64,000 nucleotides of DNA from Burkholderiaceae bacterium DAT-1 (GCA_019084025.1 JAHRBI010000001.1:124001-188000), one strand, 5' to 3'. Shown: positions 1 through 10,265, counted from the stretch's first letter. Notes: a model not told the origin generated them from the sequence alone. Made by a program: numbers and translations.

Positions 1-664
1 ACTCTGGCAAATCGAGCCGAGCATTGATTTCATCCGCCCATCGACCTTCGTGCATCAGCTGCTTTTTCTCGTCGTAAGTCACGCCGAGATTGCCATGTTC
101 GATGCCATTGATGATCAACTCGGTGAGACCTAGCGCCACCCGTTCTGGCTGTCCGGTCATCTTGCCGATCAGCACCGCAACGCGCTGTGCTTCGTGCAAC
201 CTGGAAATCCGGAACTCGGCGGAGTGTAGCGTCGCCAATCCCTCAAGCGGCTTTTCAACTGCTTCGCGTACCGTCTTGGCTGAGCGGAACTGCCCCACTG
301 CGGCTGCGACAATCGCCAGCAGCATTTCCCGCTCGAAGGGCTTCGTCAGGTAGTAATATGCGCCTGCTTCCATCCCTTCGCGAATGGCCTCGGGCGCACC
401 CACAGCAGTCTGCAGAATCACTGGCAGTATCGTGAGTTCTGCATGATTCTTGATCCGCTGCAGCACTTCCAGCCCGTTCATGCGCGGCATCATCCGGTCG
501 AGCAGAATCGCTTCGTAGCGACTGCCGTGATCCTGAAGCATCTGCCACGCAGATTCGCCATCTTCCGCTGTCTCGATTTCGTATCCTGCATCACCCAGAT
601 GCTCGGACAAGATCTCCAGATTGAAAGGCTCATCATCGACAAGCAGCAGCTTGGCTTTTTCCAT
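1..664 (-). CDS. Response regulator with C-terminal HATPase-like effector (3' end outside window)
   Basis: The reverse strand reads an N-terminal receiver domain: acidic VDDE near residue 9, the phosphoacceptor aspartate in ILLDRMMP, and the conserved lysine in LTKPF. After about residue 130 comes a second domain with an ELIINGIEHGN motif, which resembles the N-box of anti-sigma-factor/histidine-kinase ATPases (HATPase_c_2 type). The start is the ATG at 662-664, giving MEKAKLLLVDDE. About 221 codons are visible and the C-terminus lies beyond base 1. It sits about 100 bases downstream of the sensor kinase in the same direction, so it is the probable partner. The ATPase-like output suggests protein-protein signalling (for example partner switching) rather than DNA binding; that is inference. 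Confidence 0.85.
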   Translation of the reverse strand, partial: MEKAKLLLVDDEPFNLEILSEHLGDAGYEIETAEDGESAWQMLQDHGSRYEAILLDRMMPRMNGLEVLQRIKNHAELTILPVILQTAVGAPEAIREGMEAGAYYYLTKPFEREMLLAIVAAAVGQFRSAKTVREAVEKPLEGLATLHSAEFRISRLHEAQRVAVLIGKMTGQPERVALGLTELIINGIEHGNLGVTYDEKKQLMHEGRWADEINARLDLPE

Positions 665-766
665 CTTGTACTCCAGGCAAACTCGAATCAGGACGCAGAC
701 GTCCCATACCTACTCTTGTTATCGCATTAAATGCCAGCGCTTGCCAGCCTGCGCGCTACGCGGCAG

Positions 767-3700
767 CTAGAGCGTCATGGTCTCTGCCGCCGCACCTGAC
801 TTCTGCCCACGAACGGGGAGACAGACCACCAGCCGTGCCCCCTGCTGCTCACGGTTTTCTGCCTCGATTGTGCCTCCATGCGCCAGCACTATTTCGCGAC
901 AGATTGCCAGTCCAAGTCCAGTTCCACCCGCGCCCGTATGGGTTTTGGAGGACTGAATAAACTTATCGAATACGGCCTCCAGCTCTTCGGGCGGGATACC
1001 CACGCCCTGATCTTCGACGAGCAGCATAATACGATCACCCACCTGACGAATGGTCAGATCAACCACGCCACCATCCGGGCTGTACTTGATCGCATTCGCA
1101 ACCAGATTACGAACAACTTGAGCCAGACGGAATGGATCACCCCACATCGGTGACTCCTGTTCATTGGCATGCACTAGCAATTCGACCTGTTTGGGTCGGG
1201 CTATCGTGCGCAACTCCTCACAGACTTCACCAACAACATGGCGTAACAGGAGCATCTGCATTTCATAGCGCATTTTGCCTGATTCAAGCTTGGCCAGATC
1301 AAGTAGATCATTCAGGATATGCAAAAGACGCAAACCACTCTGATGGATGCGTTCGAAGAAGTGGACAATTTTCGGTACTTCGAGCGTACGCGATTTAGTT
1401 TGCCCCAGATCCGCAAAACTCAGAATGGCATGCAAGGGCGTGCGCAATTCGTGTGACATATTCGCCAGGAATTGTGATTTTGCACGATTGGCCGACTCGG
1501 CTCCCTCTTTGGCTTCCTTGAGTGCGGCCTCGGCAGCACGCTGCTCACCCACATCCTGATAAATCCAGATCGCGCCATTATGCGGATTTTCATTATCAAT
1601 TGACTTGCCGAAGGCATCGCACAGGATGTCCCCACCGTCTGCGGCTCGGAAAATCATTTCAACGCGGACTACCTCACCGGTAATCAACTGAGTATATAAG
1701 CGCTGTTCCGTTGCCTCGAATTGCGTTGGGTCAGCCAGTAGATTGCGCGCCGACTGATTTTCCATTTCCTCGCAGCTATAGCCAAACAGCGTTTCAAAGG
1801 CTCGATTCACTTCAACAAACCGACCTTGTGACTGCAGCGCCATAGGCAATGGACTGGCAGCGAAGAGCGAACTCAACTCGGCGGTACGATCCCGCACCAA
1901 GTCCGCAAGGTGATCTCTGTGCTGAATCAGTTCGGCCTCGATCCGTTTGCGCTCGGTGATATCACGCACCATAAGCAAGGCTTCGCCATCCGGCATGGGT
2001 GTGACACGCGCTTCGAAATACCGCTGACTATCTTCCTGTTTCAGCACGTATTCGAATGTCGCCATCTGGGCGCGATGCATAAGCGTGGCATGCTCAAGGC
2101 GGTTGGCTGCCTCAATCGGGAATGCCCATTTAAAATGGCTCCCCTCGCAACTATCCGGCAGACCAAAATGCGATGCGGGTACTTGTGATCGGCAATCAGT
2201 AATAATGCCATTGCCGTTGAGCTGCATCATCAGATCGGGAATGGCCTGCAGCATCGCCAAATTACGGCGTTCGGCACGTTCCATGGCAAGTTCGGCCGCC
2301 TTCCGGCCCGAGATATCGAGTAAAGACCCTGCCACCCCCGGTCGGTTGTCGAAAATAATGGGCTTGGCTGTCAAAAGCGCGTGGAAGAAGGAGCCATCAT
2401 GACGACGCATCAATAATTCGGTCGGTTTGCCCGCATCTTCATGATCCATATCGAGCGCATCGACCAGCAATCTCTGCCCTTGCTCGCTCACCAATTGGGC
2501 CAAGTCCACCTTTTCTACGAGCGCAGCAGGTGCCAGCCCGAAGTAATTGCCAAACGTCGGATTGACGTAGCGGAGTACACCATCCTGCTGAACATAGATG
2601 CCAATAAAGGCTGCATCCAGAATGGCCCGGTGCTTGTACTCGCTCTCGAACAGCATGCGCTCTGCACGTTTGCGGTCGGTGATATCTCTGATCAGCACCA
2701 CATAATGCCGTGAATGCGATAGATTCAATTCGTTGAATGACAATTCAATGGGGAATGCCCCTCCAGCCTTGCGCCTCCCCAGCATTTCCCGGACATTGCG
2801 CCCACCGGGCACCGCCGATCCGCCACTTAGAAACTGAATGATCGTGTCGTCCTGACGATGCCGGTAAGACTGGAATAATGCGGTCAGCGGCGTGCCCAGC
2901 ATTTCCTGACTGTCGCAACCAAACATTTCCTCGGCAGCATGATTGAATAGCTGGATATTGCCGCGATCATCGACCAGTAACAGCGCATCGACTGCGCTGT
3001 CGATAATGGAGCGCAGCCGAAGACTATCTTCGTCGCTTTCCGAGAGGCGCGCTTGCATCTCCGTCATGCGTGCTGTGTTTGCCTCGTGCTGCTCCTGCAA
3101 GCGAACCAGATTGGGATCTCGGCGGGTCACCCATGCATAGGCCATGGCAACCGCGAAACTGAGCAGCAGTCCGGAAACCCTTAGAGCCAGCGAATCTGCA
3201 GACATACTGTCCGATAAACGGGCATCGTCTGTTCGCGACTCGAGACGCAGAGTACGCCCCCCGATCTCAATGTGCTGCTTGGCAATGACCGAGGCGGGCA
3301 AATTGGCATTGTCGACATCGCGCGGTACAACCGGTTCGACCCGATCCCGATCGGTGACATCAAACCAGAAATCACCAATTGGCTGCTTAGTTGAATCGAG
3401 ATGCTGGAATACTGCTGGCGTGAGGATCACACCACCAATCAAATCCGGCGCCTCCGGACTGGCATACATCGCGACATAGACAATCTCGCCCTGCAGGGAA
3501 TGAATCGGAGCACTCAGCACCAGCTTGCCTGGCTTCATTGCAGCAATCGCGGCCGCAAATTCGGGCTCGACAGCCAAATTCTGGCCGTTTGCCAATCGAA
3601 TCCGATCAACATCATGGCCATGCATAATGGCAACATAGCGCGGCCGGGTTTCATCAATCACCATCGCACCGGCACGGTTTCGCATGCGGATGACGTAGGA

Positions 3701-4054
3701 TGGATAGACCGTCCGCATACCGGCCTCAAATTCACGCCGGTTGTCCCCGTTTACAACATGCGCAACAAATACGCCTCCGACGCCTGTGAGTCGTTCAAGG
3801 GAAGAGGAAAAGCGCTGCAGGCCGTCACGCTGCTTATGTACCTGCTCGGTGGCGGCAAAGCGCGCCAGTGCTTCGGCGGTAGAGGTGCTCGACAAAAACA
3901 GGTTTGCGCCGTTGCGCAAGCGCATTTCGCCCTGCAATCTTGCAGTATCCAATAGGCGGGCTTCACCCTCGCGCTGACGCCACGCGTCGAGCGCAAAAGT
4001 CAGTCCGACGCCGAGAATAAAAATCAGCGAAGCCGAGCGCAACCGCGTCCTCAA
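767..4054 (-). CDS. Membrane CHASE-PAS sensor histidine kinase
   Basis: A 1095-residue sensor kinase. A first membrane segment lies near residues 8-24, a CHASE-like periplasmic sensor at about 75-240, and a second membrane segment at about 288-308. Four PAS-like modules follow, beginning near 345, 470, 600 and 735. The dimerisation domain carries the phosphorylatable histidine H868 in NMSHELRTP, and the ATPase domain shows the N box (RNLVANAIKYS), DQGVGIP and GTGLGLAI motifs. There is no receiver domain, so it should act on a separate regulator, most likely the one at 1-664. The start is a TTG whose last bases overlap the stop of the parA gene (TTGA), with GGAGGG upstream as ribosome site. 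That indicates translational coupling. The ligand is unknown. Confidence 0.9.
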   Translation of the reverse strand: MRTRLRSASLIFILGVGLTFALDAWRQREGEARLLDTARLQGEMRLRNGANLFLSSTSTAEALARFAATEQVHKQRDGLQRFSSSLERLTGVGGVFVAHVVNGDNRREFEAGMRTVYPSYVIRMRNRAGAMVIDETRPRYVAIMHGHDVDRIRLANGQNLAVEPEFAAAIAAMKPGKLVLSAPIHSLQGEIVYVAMYASPEAPDLIGGVILTPAVFQHLDSTKQPIGDFWFDVTDRDRVEPVVPRDVDNANLPASVIAKQHIEIGGRTLRLESRTDDARLSDSMSADSLALRVSGLLLSFAVAMAYAWVTRRDPNLVRLQEQHEANTARMTEMQARLSESDEDSLRLRSIIDSAVDALLLVDDRGNIQLFNHAAEEMFGCDSQEMLGTPLTALFQSYRHRQDDTIIQFLSGGSAVPGGRNVREMLGRRKAGGAFPIELSFNELNLSHSRHYVVLIRDITDRKRAERMLFESEYKHRAILDAAFIGIYVQQDGVLRYVNPTFGNYFGLAPAALVEKVDLAQLVSEQGQRLLVDALDMDHEDAGKPTELLMRRHDGSFFHALLTAKPIIFDNRPGVAGSLLDISGRKAAELAMERAERRNLAMLQAIPDLMMQLNGNGIITDCRSQVPASHFGLPDSCEGSHFKWAFPIEAANRLEHATLMHRAQMATFEYVLKQEDSQRYFEARVTPMPDGEALLMVRDITERKRIEAELIQHRDHLADLVRDRTAELSSLFAASPLPMALQSQGRFVEVNRAFETLFGYSCEEMENQSARNLLADPTQFEATEQRLYTQLITGEVVRVEMIFRAADGGDILCDAFGKSIDNENPHNGAIWIYQDVGEQRAAEAALKEAKEGAESANRAKSQFLANMSHELRTPLHAILSFADLGQTKSRTLEVPKIVHFFERIHQSGLRLLHILNDLLDLAKLESGKMRYEMQMLLLRHVVGEVCEELRTIARPKQVELLVHANEQESPMWGDPFRLAQVVRNLVANAIKYSPDGGVVDLTIRQVGDRIMLLVEDQGVGIPPEELEAVFDKFIQSSKTHTGAGGTGLGLAICREIVLAHGGTIEAENREQQGARLVVCLPVRGQKSGAAAETMTL

Positions 4055-4827
4055 GGTGAACGACCCTCCAGCTCCTCGTACAGCGCAACAAATTGTTGGG
4101 ACAATTTATGCTTGGGATCGAGGTGAATCATGGGTTTGCCATACTCATGTGATTCGCGAATTTTCACGGATGAAGATAACATCGCGTTGCATACGGGCAA
4201 TCCTTCGGCTCGTAGTGCCTCCACCATGCGAACCGGCAGACTGGCTCGTGGCTGGTATTGATTCACCACAATCCCCTCAATGCTCAGATCAGGGTTATGA
4301 TCAGCCTGAATCTCGCTCACATTGCTCCTCAAGGCATATAAGGCCTGTCTCGAAAACTCATCGCAATCAAATGGTATCAAGCACCGGTCTGCAGCAATGA
4401 GTGCTGATTGCGTAAAGAAATTATAGGCAGGCGGCGTATCAATGAAGATACGATCATAGTCATCTGACAGACCGTTTAGCGCCTCGCGCAGCTTATATAT
4501 TTTGTGCCGGCTTTCCAGCTTGGCCTGTAGATCATTGATTTCGGGGTGAGAACAGATCACGGACAGATTGTCCCAATCGGTGGTGACCACATACTCACGT
4601 GCGGGTCTCGGCCGCAAGGTCAGCGCCAGGGTCTGCTCGAAAAAATCAGCAATGGTGAGTTCAACACCTTCAATTGCATCACCCAGCAGATAGCGGCTGG
4701 CATTACACTGCGGATCCATGTCAATCAATAATGTCCGCTGTCCCTGACTGGCGGCAATCGCGGCCAGGTTAACGGCGATCGTAGACTTTCCTACCCCACC
4801 CTTCTGATTAAAAATGACGCGCTTCAT
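4051..4827 (-). CDS. ParA-family ATPase
   Basis: A 258-residue P-loop ATPase of the ParA/MinD/Soj type. It begins MKRVIFNQKGGVGKST, the deviant Walker A motif, followed by DMDPQ and FIDTPPA (Walker B region). An in-frame upstream extension of 100 codons is not used: it lacks family similarity, and the ATG at 4825-4827 has a GAGG ribosome site. No ParB gene is adjacent. Instead the gene overlaps the histidine kinase by four bases. ParA proteins of this kind position chromosomes, plasmids or protein clusters such as chemoreceptors. The neighbours suggest it may place or regulate the signalling complex, which is inference. Confidence 0.88.
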   Translation of the reverse strand: MKRVIFNQKGGVGKSTIAVNLAAIAASQGQRTLLIDMDPQCNASRYLLGDAIEGVELTIADFFEQTLALTLRPRPAREYVVTTDWDNLSVICSHPEINDLQAKLESRHKIYKLREALNGLSDDYDRIFIDTPPAYNFFTQSALIAADRCLIPFDCDEFSRQALYALRSNVSEIQADHNPDLSIEGIVVNQYQPRASLPVRMVEALRAEGLPVCNAMLSSSVKIRESHEYGKPMIHLDPKHKLSQQFVALYEELEGRSP

Positions 4828-5004
4828 ATCGGCCTCACAACTCATTCTGGTTTGACTGCGGGAGCATGCAATTCGCTTCCCGCATCTTGCCAGCCTTGCT
4901 GCAGTGCGGCAAACCCGATGTTGCGTATCCGGAACGGGTAATGGTCGACACGTAAGCAGCACCGTGGCAAAGTGTTGCACCCTCGATATCCTGCGGTTTT
5001 TACC

Positions 5005-6093
5005 ATGTCTTTTCTGCAAGAACCTGCATTTCAGCATGGCCGGTCGCCCAGAACCGGGATTCTGCTGATCAACCTTGGCACGCCGGATGCGCCCGACGCA
5101 AAAGCGCTCAGACCCTATTTGAAGCAATTTCTGAGTGATCAGCGGGTGGTCGAGATTCCGCGCCTGCTTTGGTGGCCGATTCTGAATCTGATCATATTGA
5201 ATACCAGACCCGCTCGCAGCGCCGAAAAATACCGCAGCATCTGGACGCCGGAGGGCTCGCCTCTAGCCGTTTACACTCGCCGATCTGCCACCCTGCTTCA
5301 GGGACGCATGGGTGAAAGTCTGTCGCCAACCATCGCGGTGCGCTATGCCATGCGCTATGGCAATCCGTCGGTGAGCGATACGCTGATGGCCATGAAAGCG
5401 GACGGGGTGGAACGCGTACTGGCGGTACCGCTCTATCCGCAATATGCGGCTTCATCGACAGGAAGTGCCATGGATGCGGTGGCGACAGCCATCCAATCCA
5501 TGCGGAATCCTCCTGAAATCCGCCTGATCAAGCATTTTCACGATCACCCCGCCTATATTCGCCTGATGGCCAGCCGTATCGAAGAGCATTGGCAGCAGCA
5601 TGGCCGTGGCGATCATCTATTGATGAGTTTTCATGGCGTGCCACGGTTTTCGCTCGACAAAGGTGATCCGTATCACTGTGAATGCCATAAGTCTGCGCGT
5701 CTGATTGCCGAAGCACTGAGGCTGAACAAGGACGAATATACGGTGTGTTTCCAATCCCGCTTTGGCAAAGCCGAGTGGCTCAAGCCCTACACCAGCGAGG
5801 TACTCATGCGCTTGGGGCAGGCGGGAACACGCGCACTGGATGTCGTCTGTCCGGGATTTGTCGCAGATTGCCTGGAGACGCTTGAAGAGATTGCCATTGA
5901 GGGCAAGGAAACCTTCCAGCATGCCGGTGGCGGCGACTACCGCTATATTGCCGCCCCCAACGATGGACATGACTGGATTGCAGCCTTGTCCGATATTGTC
6001 ACGCCACATCTGGGTGGCTGGGTACTTGATGCAGACAAAAGCGAGCTGTCCCGGCAACAGTCGCTTGCTCGCGCACTGGGCGCCAAGCAGTAG
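5005..6093 (+). CDS. hemH: Ferrochelatase
   Basis: Inserts ferrous iron into protoporphyrin IX in the last step of protoheme synthesis. The 362-residue protein has the family opening GILLINLGTPDAP, the SFHGVP motif with the catalytic histidine, the CHKSA segment and a late ETLEEI motif with the conserved glutamates. The ATG at 5005 (MSFLQEPAFQHG) is preferred over an upstream in-frame GTG at 4972 because family similarity begins just after it. Neither start has a strong ribosome site. It is transcribed away from the parA operon and converges on the HAD phosphatase gene, with only 15 bases between the stop codons. No other heme genes are nearby. Confidence 0.95.
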   Translation: MSFLQEPAFQHGRSPRTGILLINLGTPDAPDAKALRPYLKQFLSDQRVVEIPRLLWWPILNLIILNTRPARSAEKYRSIWTPEGSPLAVYTRRSATLLQGRMGESLSPTIAVRYAMRYGNPSVSDTLMAMKADGVERVLAVPLYPQYAASSTGSAMDAVATAIQSMRNPPEIRLIKHFHDHPAYIRLMASRIEEHWQQHGRGDHLLMSFHGVPRFSLDKGDPYHCECHKSARLIAEALRLNKDEYTVCFQSRFGKAEWLKPYTSEVLMRLGQAGTRALDVVCPGFVADCLETLEEIAIEGKETFQHAGGGDYRYIAAPNDGHDWIAALSDIVTPHLGGWVLDADKSELSRQQSLARALGAKQ

Positions 6094-6108
6094 TGATCGT
6101 GGGATGGT

Positions 6109-6726
6109 TTATTTAACAGGCACACCTCTAAACCACGCGTGATCCGCGCGGGCGATCATTTCTCGGTCGCCGCGCGTATCGCCATAGGCATGTAAAACAG
6201 CCGGCGGATGATCCCCCCACCACGCAGCGAGACGACTCACCTTTTCCGGCCCCCAGCAGTTACGCCCTGCCAGATTGCCGGTGAACACTCCGTTTTGCCA
6301 TTCCATTTCGGTAGACAGTACCGTTTCAAATCCATGCCTGGCCGCCCAGTAGCGCAAATACAGACTGGGCGACGCAGAGACCAGTACGACGCGATGTCCC
6401 TGATTCTGATGCCAGCGAATTCGCTCACGCATTTCCGGACGCACCATTGACTCAAGCGTGCCTTCTGCAAATTGCTTTGCAGCCGCATCCAGATCAGCAT
6501 ATGACCTGCCCTTGAGCATTGCCCCCAAAAGCTGCTCTTTGGCGGAATGACGGCTAATAATCTTCAAGAAAGCCAGACACAGCCAGGGCGAAGACTGAAG
6601 CGCCCCGCCAATCAACCCGTGCCAGCCAGACAGCTCGCGCAAAAACACCTGCAGACTGTCACCGGTGGTAATCGTGCCATCGAAATCAAATGCGGCCAGT
6701 GTGTAGGGTGGACAGGATTCGGTCAT
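6109..6726 (-). CDS. HAD-IB family phosphatase
   Basis: A 205-residue haloacid-dehalogenase-type phosphatase. Motif I is AAFDFDGTITTGDS with the nucleophile and acid/base aspartates, motif II is the serine in VLVSASPS, and motif III/IV is GDTRGDREM. The family (SerB/CicA-like, HAD-IB) removes phosphate from small phosphoesters such as phosphoserine or lysophosphatidate-type substrates, and the substrate cannot be set from sequence. The start is the ATG at 6724-6726. A terminator hairpin separates it from the upstream lipoprotein gene on the same strand, so it probably has its own promoter in the short gap. Confidence 0.85.
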   Translation of the reverse strand: MTESCPPYTLAAFDFDGTITTGDSLQVFLRELSGWHGLIGGALQSSPWLCLAFLKIISRHSAKEQLLGAMLKGRSYADLDAAAKQFAEGTLESMVRPEMRERIRWHQNQGHRVVLVSASPSLYLRYWAARHGFETVLSTEMEWQNGVFTGNLAGRNCWGPEKVSRLAAWWGDHPPAVLHAYGDTRGDREMIARADHAWFRGVPVK

Positions 6727-6754
6727 GTTGGATGCCTCGTGTGCGTTGAACGGA

Positions 6755-6782
6755 AAATGCCCGCCAGTAAGGCGGGCATTTT
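6755..6782 (-). terminator. Rho-independent terminator after the 6802-8199 lipoprotein gene
   Basis: A perfect inverted repeat of AATGCCCGCC with a five-base loop, flanked by A and T runs, lies 20 bases beyond the stop of the minus-strand lipoprotein gene. Confidence 0.8.
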
Positions 6783-6801
6783 GCTGGTATCGACCGTTCG
6801 C

Positions 6802-8199
6802 TTAATAGACGTAAGGTGTAGGCATTACGTTATTGGACTTCAGCATCATACGGCCAATCTGACGATAATTGGCCAGACCCTGCACAGGCTGGTCAACCGG
6901 GCTGCCAGAGAAGGTCAGAATGATGTTGTAGTTGTCGTACTGGCTCACCGCTGGAGAGGAGATGCGACCCAGATAGAAGTTATTCGACGCAGGTGCTGTC
7001 ACAACCGGAACGGTAGCAGGGTAAACCGTGGTACCTACCGTCACATTCTTGATCGAAGCAATCGGCTTGTCGGCACCATTGATGATCGTCCATGTCAGAG
7101 TGTCGGTACTTTCTGCATAAGCGACAAAGTGCTGACCATCCGAATTGGCATCCAGACAGTTACCGCCCGTGAAGAACAGACCATACTTGCCATTGCCCAT
7201 ATTGACGACGGTACCGTTGGAACCCACATAGCGGATCTTGTCGTATCCAACAGCGGTTGAATCATTCAGGCCAGTTGCTACGCCACGATCAACGAAAGTT
7301 TTGCCATCATAGGTATCAGCAACGCGAACCGTGATGATGTCATGGTTTGGCTGGGCAACAGCTGCCGCACCTGCCGGCGCAACCGGCTGAACAGGGCACT
7401 GCAACTTCGGATCCATGGCGGTGACGCCAGTATTGTCGCCGTTCACAATCTTGGAGAGATACAGTACACGGGTACCGCCAGAGCTAGCAGCAGGAATCAC
7501 AGCCAGAATACCTGCCGGGTTCAACAGGCCAAATGTGCGTGTTTGCAGGCTGGCTGCAGTCGCACCGACCCATTGCAGCGGCGCAGCAGGCTGAGCGGCC
7601 AATGCCGCAGTCGACAGACCCAGAGGCTGAACCAGCAGTTGCGCACTGGAATCAGTGTTGTTTGTCGAATGATCCACGGCATACATATAGGCAGATGTAC
7701 CCACGGTCATGACGTAGGGCTTGCCCACGCCGCCGTCAGTCGGGTTCAGGCTCGCGCTATTCGCCGGACAGGCTTCGGTCAGCACTGCAGCTTCCTGCTG
7801 ATACTTCCAGGTCTTGCCACCATCGGTCGATGCTGCAGCCACAATGCTCTCGTTCAGACCATAGGGGCGGTAATCGAAAAATGCCTGCAAAGTCAGGCCG
7901 GTTCCGACGACTTGAACCGATGCATAAGGATTCATTGCCGCGACGCCCGGATTGCGCGTGCGCAGGCCATTGGCATTACAGTAACCAAACGATGGATTCT
8001 TGGCGATATCAGTATTGCCGGTCGCCAGTTGGGTCAGCGTCCAGGGGCCACCACCGATCGTCGATGCCGTCGGTGCCTCTACCACGCTCCATGCTGTGGT
8101 TGGCGTAGTGGTATTCGGATTATCCGGCGAAGTTGTCTTGGAATTACAACCAGCAAGCAGCGCGCCCAGTACGGCAGCTGCACACAGCGTTCTTTTCAT
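6802..8199 (-). CDS. Lipoprotein of unknown function
   Basis: A 465-residue protein with a lipoprotein signal: MKRTLCAAAV then a LLAGC lipobox, followed by a Ser/Thr/Pro/Asn-rich linker. The mature part contains ASTDGGKTWKY, which resembles the Asp-box (S-x-D-x-G-x-T-W) of BNR/sialidase-like beta-propellers, so a propeller fold for part of it is plausible. I do not recognise a named family. Two ATG codons lie side by side; the second (8199) is chosen because GGGAG then sits five bases away. Four or more cysteines in the mature region suggest disulfides. The location is probably the outer membrane, inner or outer leaflet. Confidence 0.75.
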   Translation of the reverse strand: MKRTLCAAAVLGALLAGCNSKTTSPDNPNTTTPTTAWSVVEAPTASTIGGGPWTLTQLATGNTDIAKNPSFGYCNANGLRTRNPGVAAMNPYASVQVVGTGLTLQAFFDYRPYGLNESIVAAASTDGGKTWKYQQEAAVLTEACPANSASLNPTDGGVGKPYVMTVGTSAYMYAVDHSTNNTDSSAQLLVQPLGLSTAALAAQPAAPLQWVGATAASLQTRTFGLLNPAGILAVIPAASSGGTRVLYLSKIVNGDNTGVTAMDPKLQCPVQPVAPAGAAAVAQPNHDIITVRVADTYDGKTFVDRGVATGLNDSTAVGYDKIRYVGSNGTVVNMGNGKYGLFFTGGNCLDANSDGQHFVAYAESTDTLTWTIINGADKPIASIKNVTVGTTVYPATVPVVTAPASNNFYLGRISSPAVSQYDNYNIILTFSGSPVDQPVQGLANYRQIGRMMLKSNNVMPTPYVY

Positions 8200-8317
8200 C
8201 ATGACTCCCGATTGCTCCCCGGCATCCATTGCCGTGAGTTAAGTGTCTGCTCTTCAGCGCGCATTCTCACCGTTTGCGGCCTGTTTAGGCAAGAAGAAGC
8301 GCACTATATACCAACAA

Positions 8318-8343
8318 GGGCAAATGTCGGTTGACATCTGCCC
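8318..8343 (-). terminator. Hairpin downstream of speA
   Basis: GGGCAAATGTC pairs with GACATCTGCCC (one mismatch) across a four-base loop, 42 bases past the speA stop. The T run is poor, so it is a weak terminator or an mRNA-stabilising hairpin. Confidence 0.5.
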
Positions 8344-8384
8344 CTGAAACATTTGATTTTTACACTTTTTGCCTGCTGAACGGA

Positions 8385-10265
8385 TCAGGCGGACAAATAG
8401 GCCGAACGCGTTAAACCTAGACGCAAGGCATCCAGATAGGTCGAGCGCTCATGCTCGCTCAACTGGGCTGTTGCAACTTTGTCACGATAACGCGTCATAA
8501 GTTCCGCCGGTTCCAGATGCACATAGCGCAGCATATCTTCGATGGTATCGTGTACTTCGATACCACTGATCTGCACACTGCCATCTTCACGCATATAGAC
8601 GTTTACCGAGTCGGTATCGCCAAACAGATTGTGCATATCGCCGAGAATTTCCTGATACGCACCCACGAGGAACATACCTAGCACGTATTCCTGCCCGTCT
8701 ACCAACTGATGCACCGGCAGATTGGGCTCGATACTCTGTTCGTTCACGTACTGCTTGATCTTGCCGTCCGAATCGCAGGTCAGATCCTGCAACACGGCGC
8801 GACGAGATGGTGCTTCGTTCAGGCGATGCACCGGCAGAATCGGCAGCACCTGATCAATCGCCCACGTATCCGGCAGACTCTGGAAAACGGAGAAATTACA
8901 GATGTACTTGTCGGCCAGCTTGTCGTTCAGCTCGTCAAATACCTGACGATGCGAGCGCTGGGTGGCCAGCAGCAAGCCTTGCAGACGACGGCAGATGGCA
9001 AAGTAGAGCTGTTCGGCCAGTGCTTTCTCGGCCAGCGTAATCTTGCCTTCGGCAAACTTGCTCGATACTTCGCTCATGTAATGCGTGGCGCGGTGGTAGG
9101 TTTCCGTCGCCATTTCGCTGTCGTTCTGCCCGAACAGCTCGTACAGCCACTGAATCACTTCCGGCAGCAAGGCCACATCACCCAGATCCGGCATCTCGTC
9201 GTGATGACGTTCGACGTCGGTCACCTGCACAATGAGCACGGCGTGATGCGCTGTCATGGCGCGGCCGGACTCGGAGAAAATATGCGGATGCGGCAGCGCA
9301 TTCTCGTCGCAGAACTCTTTGAGCATGCCGACTACCGTATTGGCGTAGTCGTCCATGTCGTAATTGATGGAGCTCGGATTACGGCTGTGTGTGCCATCGT
9401 AATCGACCCCCAGACCGCCGCCCACGTCGATCACTTCGACAGGCAGGCCCAGTGCACGCAATTCGCCGTAGTAGCGGATAGCCTCGCGGAAACCGGCCTG
9501 ATAATCGGCCAGATTGGCAATCTGCGAGCCCATGTGGAAATGCAGCAGACGGATGCTGTCGCCCATGGCGGCATCCTTGAAACGATCCACCACGCTGATC
9601 AATTGCGCAGCGGACAGGCCGAACTTGGCCTTTTCACCGCCGGTATCCGCCCATTTGGACGAGGCAAGCGAGGACAGACGCACGCGAAGGCCTACATTTG
9701 GCGTCACGGCCAGCTTGCGCGCCTCTTCGATCACGAAAGTGACTTCGGATTCTTTCTCGATCACGATAAACACACGGTGACCAAGCTTCTGGCCCATCAG
9801 CGCCAATCGGATAAATTCGCGGTCTTTATATCCATTGCAGACAATGGTGCTGCCATGCGGCGCCAGCGCCAGCACAGCCATCAGTTCTGGCTTGGAACCG
9901 GCTTCCAGACCAATCGATACCCCTTGCGTGGCGATGATGGACTTCACCACGGCTTCCTGCTGATTCACCTTGATCGGGTACATGGCGGTGTAGTGATTCT
10001 CATAGCCATGCTTGTCGATGTTATCGCTGAAGGCATTGCACAGATCGCGCACGCGGTCTTGCAGAATGTCCGGGAAGCGTACGATCAGCGGGAGCGCCAG
10101 TCCGGACTGCTTGAGCTGACCAATGAGATCATGCAGGTCGAGCGCTTTGCCCGTGTCGTGGTGCGGACGGACCAGAATATGGCCCTGATCATTGATGTCG
10201 AAATACCCGGCACCCCACTGACGGATACCGTACATTGCACGACTTTGCGCCACCGACCAGTTCAT
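8385..10265 (-). CDS. speA: Biosynthetic arginine decarboxylase
   Basis: A PLP enzyme that converts arginine to agmatine, the first step of the agmatine route to putrescine. At 626 residues it matches the SpeA family (fold III decarboxylase). The PLP-binding lysine is K99 in MYPIKVNQ, with the glycine-rich [11 protein letters not shown] stretch near 285 and the [11 protein letters not shown] region near 330. The ATG at 10265 has GGAG about ten bases upstream. It appears to be a single-gene unit on the minus strand, flanked by a hairpin downstream and a 146-base gap upstream. No agmatinase or agmatine deiminase gene is in the window. Confidence 0.97.
   Translation of the reverse strand: MNWSVAQSRAMYGIRQWGAGYFDINDQGHILVRPHHDTGKALDLHDLIGQLKQSGLALPLIVRFPDILQDRVRDLCNAFSDNIDKHGYENHYTAMYPIKVNQQEAVVKSIIATQGVSIGLEAGSKPELMAVLALAPHGSTIVCNGYKDREFIRLALMGQKLGHRVFIVIEKESEVTFVIEEARKLAVTPNVGLRVRLSSLASSKWADTGGEKAKFGLSAAQLISVVDRFKDAAMGDSIRLLHFHMGSQIANLADYQAGFREAIRYYGELRALGLPVEVIDVGGGLGVDYDGTHSRNPSSINYDMDDYANTVVGMLKEFCDENALPHPHIFSESGRAMTAHHAVLIVQVTDVERHHDEMPDLGDVALLPEVIQWLYELFGQNDSEMATETYHRATHYMSEVSSKFAEGKITLAEKALAEQLYFAICRRLQGLLLATQRSHRQVFDELNDKLADKYICNFSVFQSLPDTWAIDQVLPILPVHRLNEAPSRRAVLQDLTCDSDGKIKQYVNEQSIEPNLPVHQLVDGQEYVLGMFLVGAYQEILGDMHNLFGDTDSVNVYMREDGSVQISGIEVHDTIEDMLRYVHLEPAELMTRYRDKVATAQLSEHERSTYLDALRLGLTRSAYLSA

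Noticed and set aside
4828-5127. 100-codon N-terminal extension of ParA
   Set aside because: The ParA family starts at the Walker A strand; the extension is Cys/Arg-rich with no similarity, and a ribosome site marks the internal ATG.
7342-8334. 330-codon forward open frame
   Set aside because: It is antisense to the lipoprotein gene, which has a clear signal peptide and lipobox.
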